A DNA stretch of 64,000 nucleotides from Piscinibacter defluvii (GCF_004011805.1 NZ_RCHJ01000026.1:1-64000); one strand, 5' to 3'. Counted from the stretch's first letter, positions 23,891 to 32,777 are shown. Numbers and translations are program-made. The notes: generated from the sequence alone by a model not told the origin.

Positions 23891-26131
23891 TCACAAAACA
23901 ATGTTGGCGCCGCGTATCGTCTGAGGGTTGCCTTCCTGAGACGCCAACAGCCGTAGCAGTTGAGTTGTCCAAGGCCTCCCGCTCAAACTCGAAGCTGGAT
24001 CAATGAATGGCACTTGCTCGCCTCTAAGGCGCCTGCCCGCCAAGAAAAACAGATCCATAATTCTAAATTCAGGGGACTCCGAATCAATGCAGACTTCTTT
24101 GAGTTCTTGAAGTCGAACATCCAACCTCTGCAAATCTCCACTGCTAATGGCACAAGCGGTCAATGCCAGAAGACAATAGAGCTTCAAATCAAAGTTTCCG
24201 GTTCGCTCTGCGATCCTCATTGCAGCTTCGAGCTCGACTTTCGCCTCATCAAAACGTCCCGAATGACGAAGGACGTCTCCCAGTGCATATCGAGCATTAC
24301 CTTCGTCGCGAGCCGACTTTGTGCGATTCAACGAAATATCGAGTGCAATTCGTGCGTATCTTTCAGCTTCTTTGGGTTGAGAGCGAATCAACGCTAACGT
24401 CCGCGCCACCGTACGGTAGACAAGGCATTGATCGCGATCCGGAATCGCAGCCTGCTGGGTATCACAATACTGCGCGAGCTTTGAGGCCAACCGTGTAGAT
24501 GGCGCGCCTTCGCGCATTTCATTCTTCACCGCGACGGTGCGGGTAGCCGCCTTCAACCAGACATCCTGACGACCCGCCGCCTTAGCTTTGTGGCGCGCCT
24601 CGGCGTACCTTCGCAACGCGCCATATTGTTCCCCAACGCGCCAGTACTTCTCGCCAATCGAGACGGCTACGTCCATGTCTCGCGTAGACCCTGCAGGAAC
24701 GCTGTTCAGCACCTTGATCGCTTCCCGGTAGGCGCCGGTTTGGCCTAAGGCGTCTGCCTCAAGCAGCTTTAGCTCGACATCTTCATCAGGCGTGGCCGCC
24801 TGCTGCTTCCATCCGCGCCACGCCCGCAGGCGGCTCAACGCGCTCTCATGAGCCCCGCGCAACAAGTCATCGCGCACCTCGTGGACGAGCGTCTCAGCAT
24901 TCATTGCCTGTACCGATAGCGGAATGGGTGACATGTTTGCCTGCGGAACAACTCCGGCTGCGGCAGGCAACAAGGTCCTCGCGGAAACGTCAGTGTATGC
25001 CGCCTGAACGAGCAGCGGGCCGACGTCCGTCGCCAAGAAGTGCTGCACGTGCGCATTGGCAAGAACGAGGTCGCGATCCGAGAGTGCCGCGAAGGAGCCA
25101 AGGACGCCCTGCACCTTGCCCTCGACCTCGGCGGTCGTGCAGGAGAGGCACGTTGTTGCAACCGAGATATCCACTCCTCGAGGATAGACAGCGCCCAAGC
25201 ACTTAACTAAGACTCTTTCCGGCTCGCTTAGACGCCCATACTGAATGGCGTAGTGCGCTACCAGTTGATTCGCCGCGGGCTTCAGAATATCATTATTCTC
25301 ATCCGGGGACTTGAGCCAATCCTTGATAAGTCCGATACGACCATCCAAACTGTATTCAAATGCCTTCTCGGCGGCTTCGGCGCTGGTAGGGAAGCCGATT
25401 AAATTCCGCATTGAGCGGAGTTCATCGGCAGAATATCCCGAAAGCGGATACTCACATCCGCCAAGTTTTCTGAAGGAATTAATCAGTTCGCGAATATCAG
25501 GTCGTGCCAGAAAGGCGCTCGACTCTGAGCTGATGGATAGAACAATCAGCAAGTCAGATGGCTTGGTGTCTACTAGCATCTGCAGAATCTTAATCCCTGG
25601 CGTCGGCAGCTCTTCGAGCCTATCGATCAACATTACCAGCGGCCTGCCGGACTTTCGTATGACTTCGTCTAGGAATCGGCCGATCTTGCTAGATTCCGAG
25701 CGAGGGAAATCATAGGTCGCCGTCCTATCTAATTGGTGTTTGGCGAATTCGTCTAGGCTCTTCTTTAGTTCATCGAGCGCATCCTTTGGTATCGCGTCGG
25801 GAAACAGTCTACGGGCGACTCCGCCAAAGACCCCGGCGATCTTTCCGCTATATTTGATTCCAAAGAACACTGCCTGCTTCTTGGTAGACCAATGCTTTCT
25901 CTCCGCTAGAAAGTCAATTGCGTCAAGTACAGGTTCATATCCCGTGTGACCGGACGAGCAGGAGAAGTGATGCACGTGCATTCCTCGCTTGTCGTACTTG
26001 GCGAGGTAGTCGAACAACTCCTTGATGAGCCAGCTCTTCCCTATCAGGGTTGGGCCGCTGATCAGGAATGCCCCCTTCGACGCGGTAGTCAGCGCGTTGG
26101 CCAGGTCGCTTCGGGCTCGATATGGTGTCAT
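23891..26131 (-). CDS. STAND-like ATPase with C-terminal TPR-like repeats
   Basis: A 746-residue protein. An ATPase domain sits at the N-terminus: Walker A GPTLIGKS at 26-33, Walker B PLVMLIDRLEEL at about 164-175, then an arginine-containing sensor region and a winged-helix-like segment. From about residue 420 onward helical pairs repeat (AYREAIKVLNSVPAGSTRDM, ALRRYAEARHKAKAAGRQD, PKEAERYARIALDISLNRTK, FDEAKVELEAAMRIAERTGN), typical of TPR-type sensor arrays in STAND proteins such as Avs-like defence proteins. There is no N-terminal effector domain, so the effector would be a separate protein, plausibly the GTP cyclohydrolase II or HhH gene downstream. It is first in that minus-strand operon. 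Codon use and GC differ from the chromosomal half. Confidence 0.8.
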   Translation of the reverse strand: MTPYRARSDLANALTTASKGAFLISGPTLIGKSWLIKELFDYLAKYDKRGMHVHHFSCSSGHTGYEPVLDAIDFLAERKHWSTKKQAVFFGIKYSGKIAGVFGGVARRLFPDAIPKDALDELKKSLDEFAKHQLDRTATYDFPRSESSKIGRFLDEVIRKSGRPLVMLIDRLEELPTPGIKILQMLVDTKPSDLLIVLSISSESSAFLARPDIRELINSFRKLGGCEYPLSGYSADELRSMRNLIGFPTSAEAAEKAFEYSLDGRIGLIKDWLKSPDENNDILKPAANQLVAHYAIQYGRLSEPERVLVKCLGAVYPRGVDISVATTCLSCTTAEVEGKVQGVLGSFAALSDRDLVLANAHVQHFLATDVGPLLVQAAYTDVSARTLLPAAAGVVPQANMSPIPLSVQAMNAETLVHEVRDDLLRGAHESALSRLRAWRGWKQQAATPDEDVELKLLEADALGQTGAYREAIKVLNSVPAGSTRDMDVAVSIGEKYWRVGEQYGALRRYAEARHKAKAAGRQDVWLKAATRTVAVKNEMREGAPSTRLASKLAQYCDTQQAAIPDRDQCLVYRTVARTLALIRSQPKEAERYARIALDISLNRTKSARDEGNARYALGDVLRHSGRFDEAKVELEAAMRIAERTGNFDLKLYCLLALTACAISSGDLQRLDVRLQELKEVCIDSESPEFRIMDLFFLAGRRLRGEQVPFIDPASSLSGRPWTTQLLRLLASQEGNPQTIRGANIVL

Positions 26132-27160
26132 CGCTTCATCTGGTCAATCACGCCACGCGGAGCCTGCCATTGCCAACTGGCGGCTCCGGGCACATGGCAG
26201 CCATGCTGGAACCAGCGCCGCAGGGGCAAGCGACGCGGTTCTCGAGGGCGGGGTAAGGGCGCTAGGCATGCGGAGTTTCAGCCATCCATTTCTGGCGAAC
26301 AACGTCTAGTCCGATAACTGCCCATTCCGAATAGCCCAGCGTGGTCGGCAAGTTTTCAGTAGGTCTGCGAGATGGGTCAAAACAGATTGGCTCACGCAAA
26401 ATCCTTTGGTAACCGGGACTAGCAGCGTTTCAATTGTTGTGCCAACTGACTCGTAGCCATCGTGGGCGAGGAGCCTAGAACTGAGAGGGAGTCGATTGAA
26501 AATCAAACGAGCTACTGTATCGCAGGTACTTCTTAGTTCGCGGCTGATGCAGCGTACGCAAGCCATGCCGAATAGGAGTCAAGAGGGGTGGGCGTGCCGA
26601 CTGCCTTTTGGCAAGGAGTTCGGCGCTGAAGACATCGCGCCCGCTGCCAGGGCTCTCAAGCGAGCGCTTGGTCTAGCGCCCATGGCAGATTCGCGCGACG
26701 CCGGCAGGCACGCGCTTGACCCGCACTAAGGCTTTGATCGACTCGAGCGCGTTCGCCTGAGAAGCTCGTGAGTTCCGGGGCGCACTGTAGCTCCGTCGAC
26801 TTCGGTCCAAGGTGGCGCCGCCGGCTCCAAACTTGGCACGTTTAGTTCGTGTTGCCGGCAAGGCGCAAGCGGATCGCTCGCGCGCCGTGGAGGCTTCGGT
26901 CTCATGGGCGCGCACACCGGCTGAGGGGTGAAGCTTGGCGATCAGTGCCCTGCTGGCCAAATGGGGAGGCTCGGCATGCGCGTCGTGGCTGCGCTCTGCG
27001 GATCTGCGTTTACCCTACTGACAGTCGCCGTCGGCGGCGATTCGAGATGGGTGACTTTCGGGTGACTTTGCTGCTCAGGACAGTCCAAAACAGCGCAAAA
27101 TGGGTGGGAACAGACGGCTTCAACCCCTGATAAATCAACAACTTAGCGGCGTGGCCGAAA
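26132..27160. other. Non-coding or degraded right end of the island
   Basis: About 1 kb with no gene I can support. A minus-strand open stretch at 26306-26566 and a plus-strand one at 26496-26729 overlap and show no family features. The promoter of the STAND operon should lie at 26132-26300. The region looks like island-end sequence leading to the tRNA fragment. Confidence 0.45.
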
Positions 27161-27205
27161 CTACGAACCAAGGGGTCGTGGGTTCGAATCCTGCCAGCCG
27201 CGCCA
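27161..27205 (+). tRNA. 3' fragment of a tRNA-Arg(ACG) gene (integration scar)
   Basis: CTACGAA is an anticodon loop with anticodon ACG, followed by the 3' anticodon strand CCAAG, variable loop, T-arm GTGGG-TTCGAAT-CCTGC, acceptor strand CAGCCGC, discriminator G and CCA. The 5' half is missing: upstream bases do not pair with the anticodon stem and no D-arm is present. This is the pattern of an attachment site in which the native tRNA 3' end was displaced by an element that supplied a replacement. The remaining bases to the right are chromosomal. Confidence 0.75.
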
Positions 27206-27215
27206 ATCAAATCAA

Positions 27216-27244
27216 CGGGTTAGCTCTCACAAGGAGCTAGCCCG
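27216..27244 (+). terminator. Terminator-like hairpin after the tRNA fragment
   Basis: CGGGTTAGCTC (27216-27226), seven-base loop, GAGCTAGCCCG (27234-27244): an 11-bp stem with one G-U pair, followed by a weak T-rich stretch (TTTCTCATTT). It fits the native terminator of the tRNA gene left on the chromosomal side. Confidence 0.6.
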
Positions 27245-27348
27245 TTTCTCATTTCTGGGCTCGGGGGTCCACCCAGGGGTCCACCGGTGGTGGGGTCGCT
27301 GAGGACGCGGCCGACAGGGTGGCGCGCACCACCCGGTCACTTTGCTGC

Positions 27349-29163
27349 TCAAGAGCAGCTGAAACTCGCGGCGACTGCGGGATCGCCGGTCACATAGGTG
27401 ATCTTCTTCGGATAGACGCACATCGGCATCGAACGGGTTGCGCTGCCGCTGGTGGTCTGCAGCGTCACCTGGTCCGGCGCCGTCCCGTTCTCCACCCAAT
27501 CGGTCAACAAGGCGTACATCTGGCCCGGCGCGACGGCTGGAATCACGGCCGCAGGGTTGGACGTGCCGTTCGGCGTACCGTGCCCTTGTCCCGGAACCAT
27601 GTAGAGCCTGAAGAAGGATTGCACACCCGGCATCCCTCCCATCTGCGCCGCGACTCGGTTGTAGTAGTTGATCGTGCCTTGTGGAACGATCAGCTCGTCG
27701 GCCAGTCCGTGCCAGGTGAGGATCTTGCCGCCGCGGTTCTTATACGCCGAAAGATCGGGATTGTTCGTGTCGATGCCGCCGAACTGAGTCTGCAGCGCGA
27801 CGCCCCGGTCGTAGGCGTTGGACAACTGCCCGTAGCTCATCTGCTTCCAGAGCGACTGGCCGTTGCCCGTGGCGTTCTGGAACCCGGCTCCGGCGATCGT
27901 CGGATTCTGCAGCTCGAGCGCCACCATGTCCGACGCGATCGGGAACTCCAGATCCGGGCTGGCCAGCCCGACAAAGATCGGCGAGTAGAACGTGGTCCCG
28001 CGCGTCAGTCCGAACCAGCGTTGATTGCCGCTGCCCATGAGCGTGCTCGACGCGGCCTGCGACCAGCCATTGTCCGCCGCGGGATCGGGCGCGGTGCCGT
28101 CGGTTGTCATGCCGTACCAGATCTTGTTCATCGCCTGTGCCTGCGCGGTGCTCACGCAGGACGAGGTGGTATTGGTGCCGCCACTGGCGACGCACAGGAC
28201 ATTGGCGTCCTTGGTGGGATCGTAGGTGCAGGCCGACGGATCGAGGATGTAGCCCAGGTGCTGTCCGCCGACGACGTCGCATGCAGCAATGGCAGCATTG
28301 GAAACCAGGTCCGATTGCGCCTTCGACAGCGGCGTGCCCGCAAGGTCGCGCTGGTAAACGATCTGCGGGTACAGCTCGCTGGTGATGAACCGTGTCCAGT
28401 TGATGGCCGGATAGAGCGCCACCATGCCGTCGTAGTCTTCCGGATGGTTCTGCGCCAGGCTCAGGCCTTGGCGGCCGCCAGTCGAGCCGCCTTCCCAGTA
28501 AGCAAACTTGGGTGCGCTGCCGTAGTACGCCGTTGCCAGAGCCTTGGTCTTGACCGCCTGCTCGTGAATGCCGCGCGACGCGAAATCGGTCCAGAGGGTC
28601 TGGTTGATGGTGCCATCCGGATTCATCGCGAATGCGCCCGTACCCGGAGTCGAGTGTCCGGTGTCGGTGGTCGACGACACGGCGCCTTCGTTGGCGGCGA
28701 CGTCGGCAGCGGCCGTGCTGGCGATCGCAGTCGCGGAACCCGCGGTGCCGCCCTGCCACCCGCCGCCGCCGAGAGCATGAACGCGGCCGTTCCAGGCTGC
28801 CTTTGCGGGGAGCCAGATTTCGATGCCGATGCCCACGGAGGTTGATGGTGCACCCGCGGGACCCGCGTTCCCCGGTCCGACGGTCAGCTTCACCATGCAG
28901 ATGTCGCTCGCCGCGGCAGGTGTGCTGCCGCCGGCCGTGCCGCTCAGAAGCAGGGCATCGCCCTTCTTGAAAGCCTTGACCGCGACCACGGACGTCTGCG
29001 CGTCCGGCTTGAAGGCCGTCTTGAGCGTGTCATCACAGGTCAACGCCACCGGCGGCGGCGGCGTGTTGCCGCCACCGCCGCAGGCGCTCAAGGTTGCCGC
29101 CACCACAAGGGCGGCGATGCCCACGACCCGTGACCGGTCGAGGCTCCTGTCGAAAGAAATCAT
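27349..29163 (-). CDS. Tannase / feruloyl-esterase family lipoprotein
   Basis: A 604-residue secreted alpha/beta hydrolase of the tannase family, which cleaves aromatic acid esters. The signal peptide ends with lipobox LSAC (Cys28) followed by a Gly/Pro-rich linker, so it is a predicted outer-membrane or periplasm-facing lipoprotein. The nucleophile motif is WEGGSTGGRQG; GLADELI supplies the acidic residue and PGQGHGTPNG the catalytic His. A paired Cys (CDD … near the N-terminus, CDVV, CTYD and others) gives the disulphides common in this family. Start ATG has AGGAG upstream. It is divergent from an AraC-type regulator, which probably controls it in response to a hydrolysis product. Substrate unknown. 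Confidence 0.88.
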   Translation of the reverse strand: MISFDRSLDRSRVVGIAALVVAATLSACGGGGNTPPPPVALTCDDTLKTAFKPDAQTSVVAVKAFKKGDALLLSGTAGGSTPAAASDICMVKLTVGPGNAGPAGAPSTSVGIGIEIWLPAKAAWNGRVHALGGGGWQGGTAGSATAIASTAAADVAANEGAVSSTTDTGHSTPGTGAFAMNPDGTINQTLWTDFASRGIHEQAVKTKALATAYYGSAPKFAYWEGGSTGGRQGLSLAQNHPEDYDGMVALYPAINWTRFITSELYPQIVYQRDLAGTPLSKAQSDLVSNAAIAACDVVGGQHLGYILDPSACTYDPTKDANVLCVASGGTNTTSSCVSTAQAQAMNKIWYGMTTDGTAPDPAADNGWSQAASSTLMGSGNQRWFGLTRGTTFYSPIFVGLASPDLEFPIASDMVALELQNPTIAGAGFQNATGNGQSLWKQMSYGQLSNAYDRGVALQTQFGGIDTNNPDLSAYKNRGGKILTWHGLADELIVPQGTINYYNRVAAQMGGMPGVQSFFRLYMVPGQGHGTPNGTSNPAAVIPAVAPGQMYALLTDWVENGTAPDQVTLQTTSGSATRSMPMCVYPKKITYVTGDPAVAASFSCS

Positions 29164-29212
29164 GTCTGTCGTCTCCTGTCGTCATCCGCCTCTCTGGCGC
29201 CACAGCACCAGA

Positions 29213-29373
29213 ACTAAAGTGCACAGCCATTGGCCGAATCACTTTCAAGCGGACGATAGGAGCTAAGCGCACGTCGGTATATCGAATTCACACCCCTGCT
29301 TCTCGAGATCGCGCGACTTCGATCTCAGGGTTTGCTCTTGCTGGTCGTGAGTCGATTGGCGCACTAAAGTGCA
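29213..29373. promoter_or_regulatory. Pair of 11-bp direct repeats between esterase and AraC genes
   Basis: ACTAAAGTGCA occurs at 29213-29223 and 29363-29373, exactly 150 bp apart. The second copy extends to the near-palindrome GCACT-AA-AGTGC. Their place between divergent genes, one an AraC regulator, suggests regulator half-sites. Confidence 0.5.
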
Positions 29374-29379
29374 TGTTCT

Positions 29380-30312
29380 ATGGGAGCAGAGGCCTCTCGT
29401 GCCATTTGCGCTGGCACGGATCTTCGTGACGTCGATTGGGGGAAATGCAGCGGCGTGTCTGGCGTCGATGGAGACCGCCTTCTTCAACCGGTGGAATCCC
29501 CCCATGCTTCCTGGTCGGGCCTGCCCATCGTTGTCCAAGTCTTGCCGGGCAATGCGGTGGCCACGGACTTCCAGATCCAGCATGCGTCGTTGGCCGTTGC
29601 ACGGACGGGGCGTGGCAAGCGTCGCTACTCCAGCGGGCGCCGCTCACGCGATCTCTACTCTTCGCCCTCCATGTTCGAGTTGTATGCAGGAGGCTATTGC
29701 ATCGACCACGCCAGTTGGGACGGAGTCGCCGGCGAGGTGATCTCCGTCCAGTTCCCGGCTCTTCAAGTCAATCGGCTGCTGCATGCGCAGGGACGGGGCT
29801 TTGAGCTTCCCATCAAACATGAGCTCTTCGATTCACGCATCGCCGATTTGACCCTGTTGTTGTGGGACGAAGCCCGACAAGGTGGGCCCCGCGGCAGGTT
29901 GTACGGCGATGGAATATCGCTCGCGCTGCTGGGTTTGCTTATCGAAGAACACGGCGCATGTACGCGCCCGGAAGTCCGGTCGCGAGCGCGCCTGGCCACG
30001 GCGCAGATGGCTCTCATCCGTGACTACATCGACGAGCACCTTTGCGCCGACCTTTCCGTCGAGCATCTCGCTGCGCTTGTGGGCATCAGTGCTGCGCACT
30101 TCTCGCGTTCCTTCAAGGCCAGCTTCGGTGTGTCACCTCATGCATACGTGACCGAGCGGCGCCTCTGCATCGCGAGCCGTCTGCTGCAGCAGGACAAGTT
30201 CATGTCGCTCGCCGAGGTCGCCACCGGCGTGGGCTTCTCGAGCCAATCGCACTTCACGGAGTCCTTCCGGCGGAAGATGGGCGTAACGCCCGGGCGATGG
30301 CGGCTCGGGTGA
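29380..30312 (+). CDS. AraC-family transcriptional regulator
   Basis: A 310-residue regulator. The C-terminal ~100 residues are a two-HTH AraC domain (IRDYIDEHLCADLSVEHLAA … ISAAHFSRSFKASFGVSPHA … and LAEVATGVGFSSQSHFTESF … GVTPGRWR). The N-terminal half is an AraC-binding-type sensor (AVARTGRGKRRYSSGRRSRD, SPSMFELYAGGYCIDHAS) of the AraC_binding_2 sort. It is transcribed away from the tannase-like gene and probably regulates it. The start at ATG 29380 is uncertain because the upstream 11-bp repeat overlaps the region where a ribosome binding site should be; a start further downstream is possible. Confidence 0.88.
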   Translation: MGAEASRAICAGTDLRDVDWGKCSGVSGVDGDRLLQPVESPHASWSGLPIVVQVLPGNAVATDFQIQHASLAVARTGRGKRRYSSGRRSRDLYSSPSMFELYAGGYCIDHASWDGVAGEVISVQFPALQVNRLLHAQGRGFELPIKHELFDSRIADLTLLLWDEARQGGPRGRLYGDGISLALLGLLIEEHGACTRPEVRSRARLATAQMALIRDYIDEHLCADLSVEHLAALVGISAAHFSRSFKASFGVSPHAYVTERRLCIASRLLQQDKFMSLAEVATGVGFSSQSHFTESFRRKMGVTPGRWRLG

Positions 30313-30329
30313 CAGGCTGATGATGGCCC

Positions 30330-30349
30330 GCCTGCCCTGATGTGCAGGC
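30330..30349. terminator. Small hairpin between convergent genes
   Basis: GCCTGC (30330-30335), eight-base loop, GCAGGC (30344-30349) lies in the 46-bp gap between the convergent AraC and MFS genes. No T-run follows, so a bidirectional terminator is only possible. Confidence 0.3.
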
Positions 30350-30358
30350 TGAGCGCCG

Positions 30359-31537
30359 TTACGGTGCCTCGTCGCCGCGCCGCACGAAGTGCAGCGCGAC
30401 GATTGCCGCCAGCAGCACCGAGCCGGCCGCGGCGCCGAACACCGTGGCCAGCCCGGCGCGGTCGGCCAGCAGGCCGAGCGCCGGGCCGCCGAGGCCGAGC
30501 GCGAGATCGAGGCAGGCGGTGAAACCGCCCATTGCGAGGGCGCGGTATTCGGCCGGCGTGCGCCGCACGACCTGCAGGCCGAAGCCTGGATAGACCAGCG
30601 AATAGCCGGCACCCACCAGCGTGGCGCCCGCCACGGCGAGCGGCGCGTCGCCGGCCAGGCCGATCAGCGCGAGCCCGGCTGCTTCGAGGAGCAGGCTGCC
30701 CAGCGCGACGCGGACCGCGCCGAGACGATCGGGCAGCCGCCCGCCAAGGACACGCACCGCGGCGAAGGCGGCGGCGAAGGCGCTGAAGCCGAGCCAGCCG
30801 GGCGTCCACGCGCGTTCGGCGAACAGCAGCGCGATGAAGGTCGTCGTCGCGGCGAAGCCCAGGCTGCTGAGGGCCAGGCCGAATCCGGGCAGCCACACGT
30901 TGCGCAGGCCGACGCGCCAGTCGGCATCGGCGCGGCGCGGTGTCGGTGGCAGGCGCGGCATCACCCGCAGCAGCCCGAGTGCGAGCAGCGGCAGCAGCAG
31001 ACCCGCGAGGCCGATGGCGCCGAAGCCCTGCCACGCATGCAGGCCCGCGCCTAGGGGCGCGGCGAGCGCGAACGAGGCATACATCGCGATGCCGATCCAG
31101 GCCATCACCCGGCCCGCCTCGCCGGGCACCGCGCGCGCCAGACCCCAGGCCAGCGCCGAGGTGACGACGAAACTCTCCGAGCCGCCGAGCAGCGCCCGCC
31201 CCGCGAACAGCAGCGCGAGCGCCACCTCCGGTGACGATGGCCACGCGAGCGAGAGCAGGTACAGCACCCCGGAGGCCGCAGCGCCCCACAGACCGATGCG
31301 CATCACCGCATGCGTGCCGCGTGTGTCGCTGAGGTTCCCGGCCCACAGGCGTGTCGCGAGCGCGGCGGCGAACTGGCTGCCGGCGATCCAACCCACGACG
31401 AAGGTGCTGAAGCCCAGCGTCCGGTGCACGTGCAGCGGCAGGACCGGCATCGCCAGGCCGGTGAGGCTGAAGACGACGAACACCAGCGCCATCGGTGCCG
31501 CGAGCGCGCGGCTCAGCGCTGCGCCTTCAAGCTGCAT
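30359..31537 (-). CDS. MFS transporter
   Basis: A 392-residue inner-membrane transporter with about twelve hydrophobic helices. The MFS loop 2-3 motif appears as RLWAGNLSDTRGTHAVMRIG, and a matching copy in the second half as RVLGGRLPDRLGAVRVALGS. Start ATG at 31537 overlaps the stop of the upstream dehydrogenase gene by one base (TGATG), so the two are co-translated. Efflux or uptake of a small organic molecule is likely; direction and substrate cannot be read from sequence. Confidence 0.85.
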   Translation of the reverse strand: MQLEGAALSRALAAPMALVFVVFSLTGLAMPVLPLHVHRTLGFSTFVVGWIAGSQFAAALATRLWAGNLSDTRGTHAVMRIGLWGAAASGVLYLLSLAWPSSPEVALALLFAGRALLGGSESFVVTSALAWGLARAVPGEAGRVMAWIGIAMYASFALAAPLGAGLHAWQGFGAIGLAGLLLPLLALGLLRVMPRLPPTPRRADADWRVGLRNVWLPGFGLALSSLGFAATTTFIALLFAERAWTPGWLGFSAFAAAFAAVRVLGGRLPDRLGAVRVALGSLLLEAAGLALIGLAGDAPLAVAGATLVGAGYSLVYPGFGLQVVRRTPAEYRALAMGGFTACLDLALGLGGPALGLLADRAGLATVFGAAAGSVLLAAIVALHFVRRGDEAP

Positions 31538-32568
31538 CAGGGCTGGATCAGCACCTTGAGCGCCTCGCGGCTGTCCATCGCGCGGTAGCCCTCGGGCGTG
31601 TCGCGCAGCGGCAGGATGCGGTCGAACACGCGGCCGGGCAGGATGCGGCCTTCCAGCACGTCGGGCAGCAGTTCCTCGATGTAGGCGCGCACCGGCGCCG
31701 GCCCGCCACCGACGAAGGCGTTCTTGAAGAAGGTTGGCCCGGCCGGGATGCCCTCGTAGTGCGGCACGCCGACCCGGCCGATCGCGCCGCCCGGCCGCAC
31801 GATGGCCACCGCGCTGACCGTCGCGTCGCCGCTGCCCACGCATTCGAGCACCGAGTGCGCGCCCTGGCCGTCGGTGAGCACCATCACGCGTTCGACGGCT
31901 TCGTCGCCACGCTCGGGCACGATGTCAGTGGCGCCGAACTCGCGCCCGAGCGTGGTGCGGTCCGGGTGGCGGCCGAGCAGCAGGATGCGCTCGGCCCCGA
32001 GCCGCCTGGCTGCGATCACCCCGCACAGGCCGACCGCGCCGTCGCCGATCACCGCCACCGTGCGCCCCGGGCCCACGCGGGCTGCACGCGCCGCGTGGTG
32101 CCCGGTGCCCATCACGTCGGAGAGGCTCAGCAGCGCGGGCCACAGCGCCTTGTCGATCGTCTGCCGCAGCGGATAGAGCGTGCCGTCGGCCAGCGGGATG
32201 CGCAGCGCCTCGGCCTGCGCGCCGTTGAGCCCGCCGTAGCCGAAGAAGCTGCCGTGCCGGCAGGCGGTGTGCAGGCCCTCGCGGCAGAAGTCGCAGCTGC
32301 CGTCGGAATAGGCGAACGGCATGATCACCGTGTCGCCGACGCGGATGCGGCTCACCGACCGGCCCACCGCCTCGACCACGCCGATCGCCTCGTGGCCCAT
32401 GCTCTGGCCCTGCTCGGTGCGCTCCATGTCTCGGTAGGGCCAGAGGTCGCTGCCGCAGATGCAGGCCTGCGTCACGCGAACGATGGCGTCGGTGGGCTCG
32501 ACGAGCGTCGGGTCGGGCACCTGGACGACGCGCACGTCGCCCGCGGCATACATGATGGTGGCGAGCAT
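31537..32568 (-). CDS. Zinc-dependent alcohol dehydrogenase (MDR family)
   Basis: A 343-residue medium-chain dehydrogenase. Catalytic zinc ligands appear as Cys in CICGSDLW, His in GHEAIG, and a structural cluster CDFCREGLHTAC; the NAD(P)-binding loop is VAVIGDGAVG. It is of the type that oxidises secondary or aromatic alcohols, but the exact substrate is not determined. It is the first gene of a two-gene minus-strand operon with the MFS gene and is divergent from the MmgE/PrpD gene; the shared intergenic region holds the conserved paired motif described at 32673-32777. Confidence 0.9.
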   Translation of the reverse strand: MLATIMYAAGDVRVVQVPDPTLVEPTDAIVRVTQACICGSDLWPYRDMERTEQGQSMGHEAIGVVEAVGRSVSRIRVGDTVIMPFAYSDGSCDFCREGLHTACRHGSFFGYGGLNGAQAEALRIPLADGTLYPLRQTIDKALWPALLSLSDVMGTGHHAARAARVGPGRTVAVIGDGAVGLCGVIAARRLGAERILLLGRHPDRTTLGREFGATDIVPERGDEAVERVMVLTDGQGAHSVLECVGSGDATVSAVAIVRPGGAIGRVGVPHYEGIPAGPTFFKNAFVGGGPAPVRAYIEELLPDVLEGRILPGRVFDRILPLRDTPEGYRAMDSREALKVLIQP

Positions 32569-32672
32569 GGTTCCGGTTCTCCTGAGAGCCGCCGCCGCAG
32601 CGAGCGCGGCAGCAGGGGATGGGCCACGGCAGGCGTCGGGCCGGGCGCATCTTCACGAAGCGCCCGCGATGC

Positions 32673-32777
32673 GTCGAGTCGCCATTTCTGTTGCGCCGGT
32701 AAGCGAGGCTGACCCTGCCGCGGCGCGCCGCGGGGCGTTAGTCGCGCTTACCGCAGCAACGGAACATCCGACTGGAC
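32673..32777. promoter_or_regulatory. Face-to-face pair of a ~42-bp operator-like motif (region A)
   Basis: One copy reads rightward from 32673 (GTCGAGTCGCCATTTCTGTT, then GCGCCGGTAAGCGAGGCTGAC); a second lies on the minus strand at 32777-32737 (GTCCAGTCGGATGTTCCGTT, then GCTGCGGTAAGCGCGACTAAC). They match at 30 of 41 positions. The same motif occurs at 47938 (31 of 43 identical). Its place in divergent promoter regions suggests an operator for a shared LysR-type regulator. Confidence 0.6.

Noticed and set aside
26306-26729. Small proteins on both strands
   Set aside because: Overlapping opposite frames with no ribosome binding site or recognisable features.
27130-27205. A complete tRNA gene
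   Set aside because: The anticodon stem has no 5' partner and there is no D-arm; only the 3' half is present.
27010-27210. A small minus-strand protein (AGRIRTHDPLVRS-type)
   Set aside because: This is the well-known spurious translation of a tRNA 3' end.
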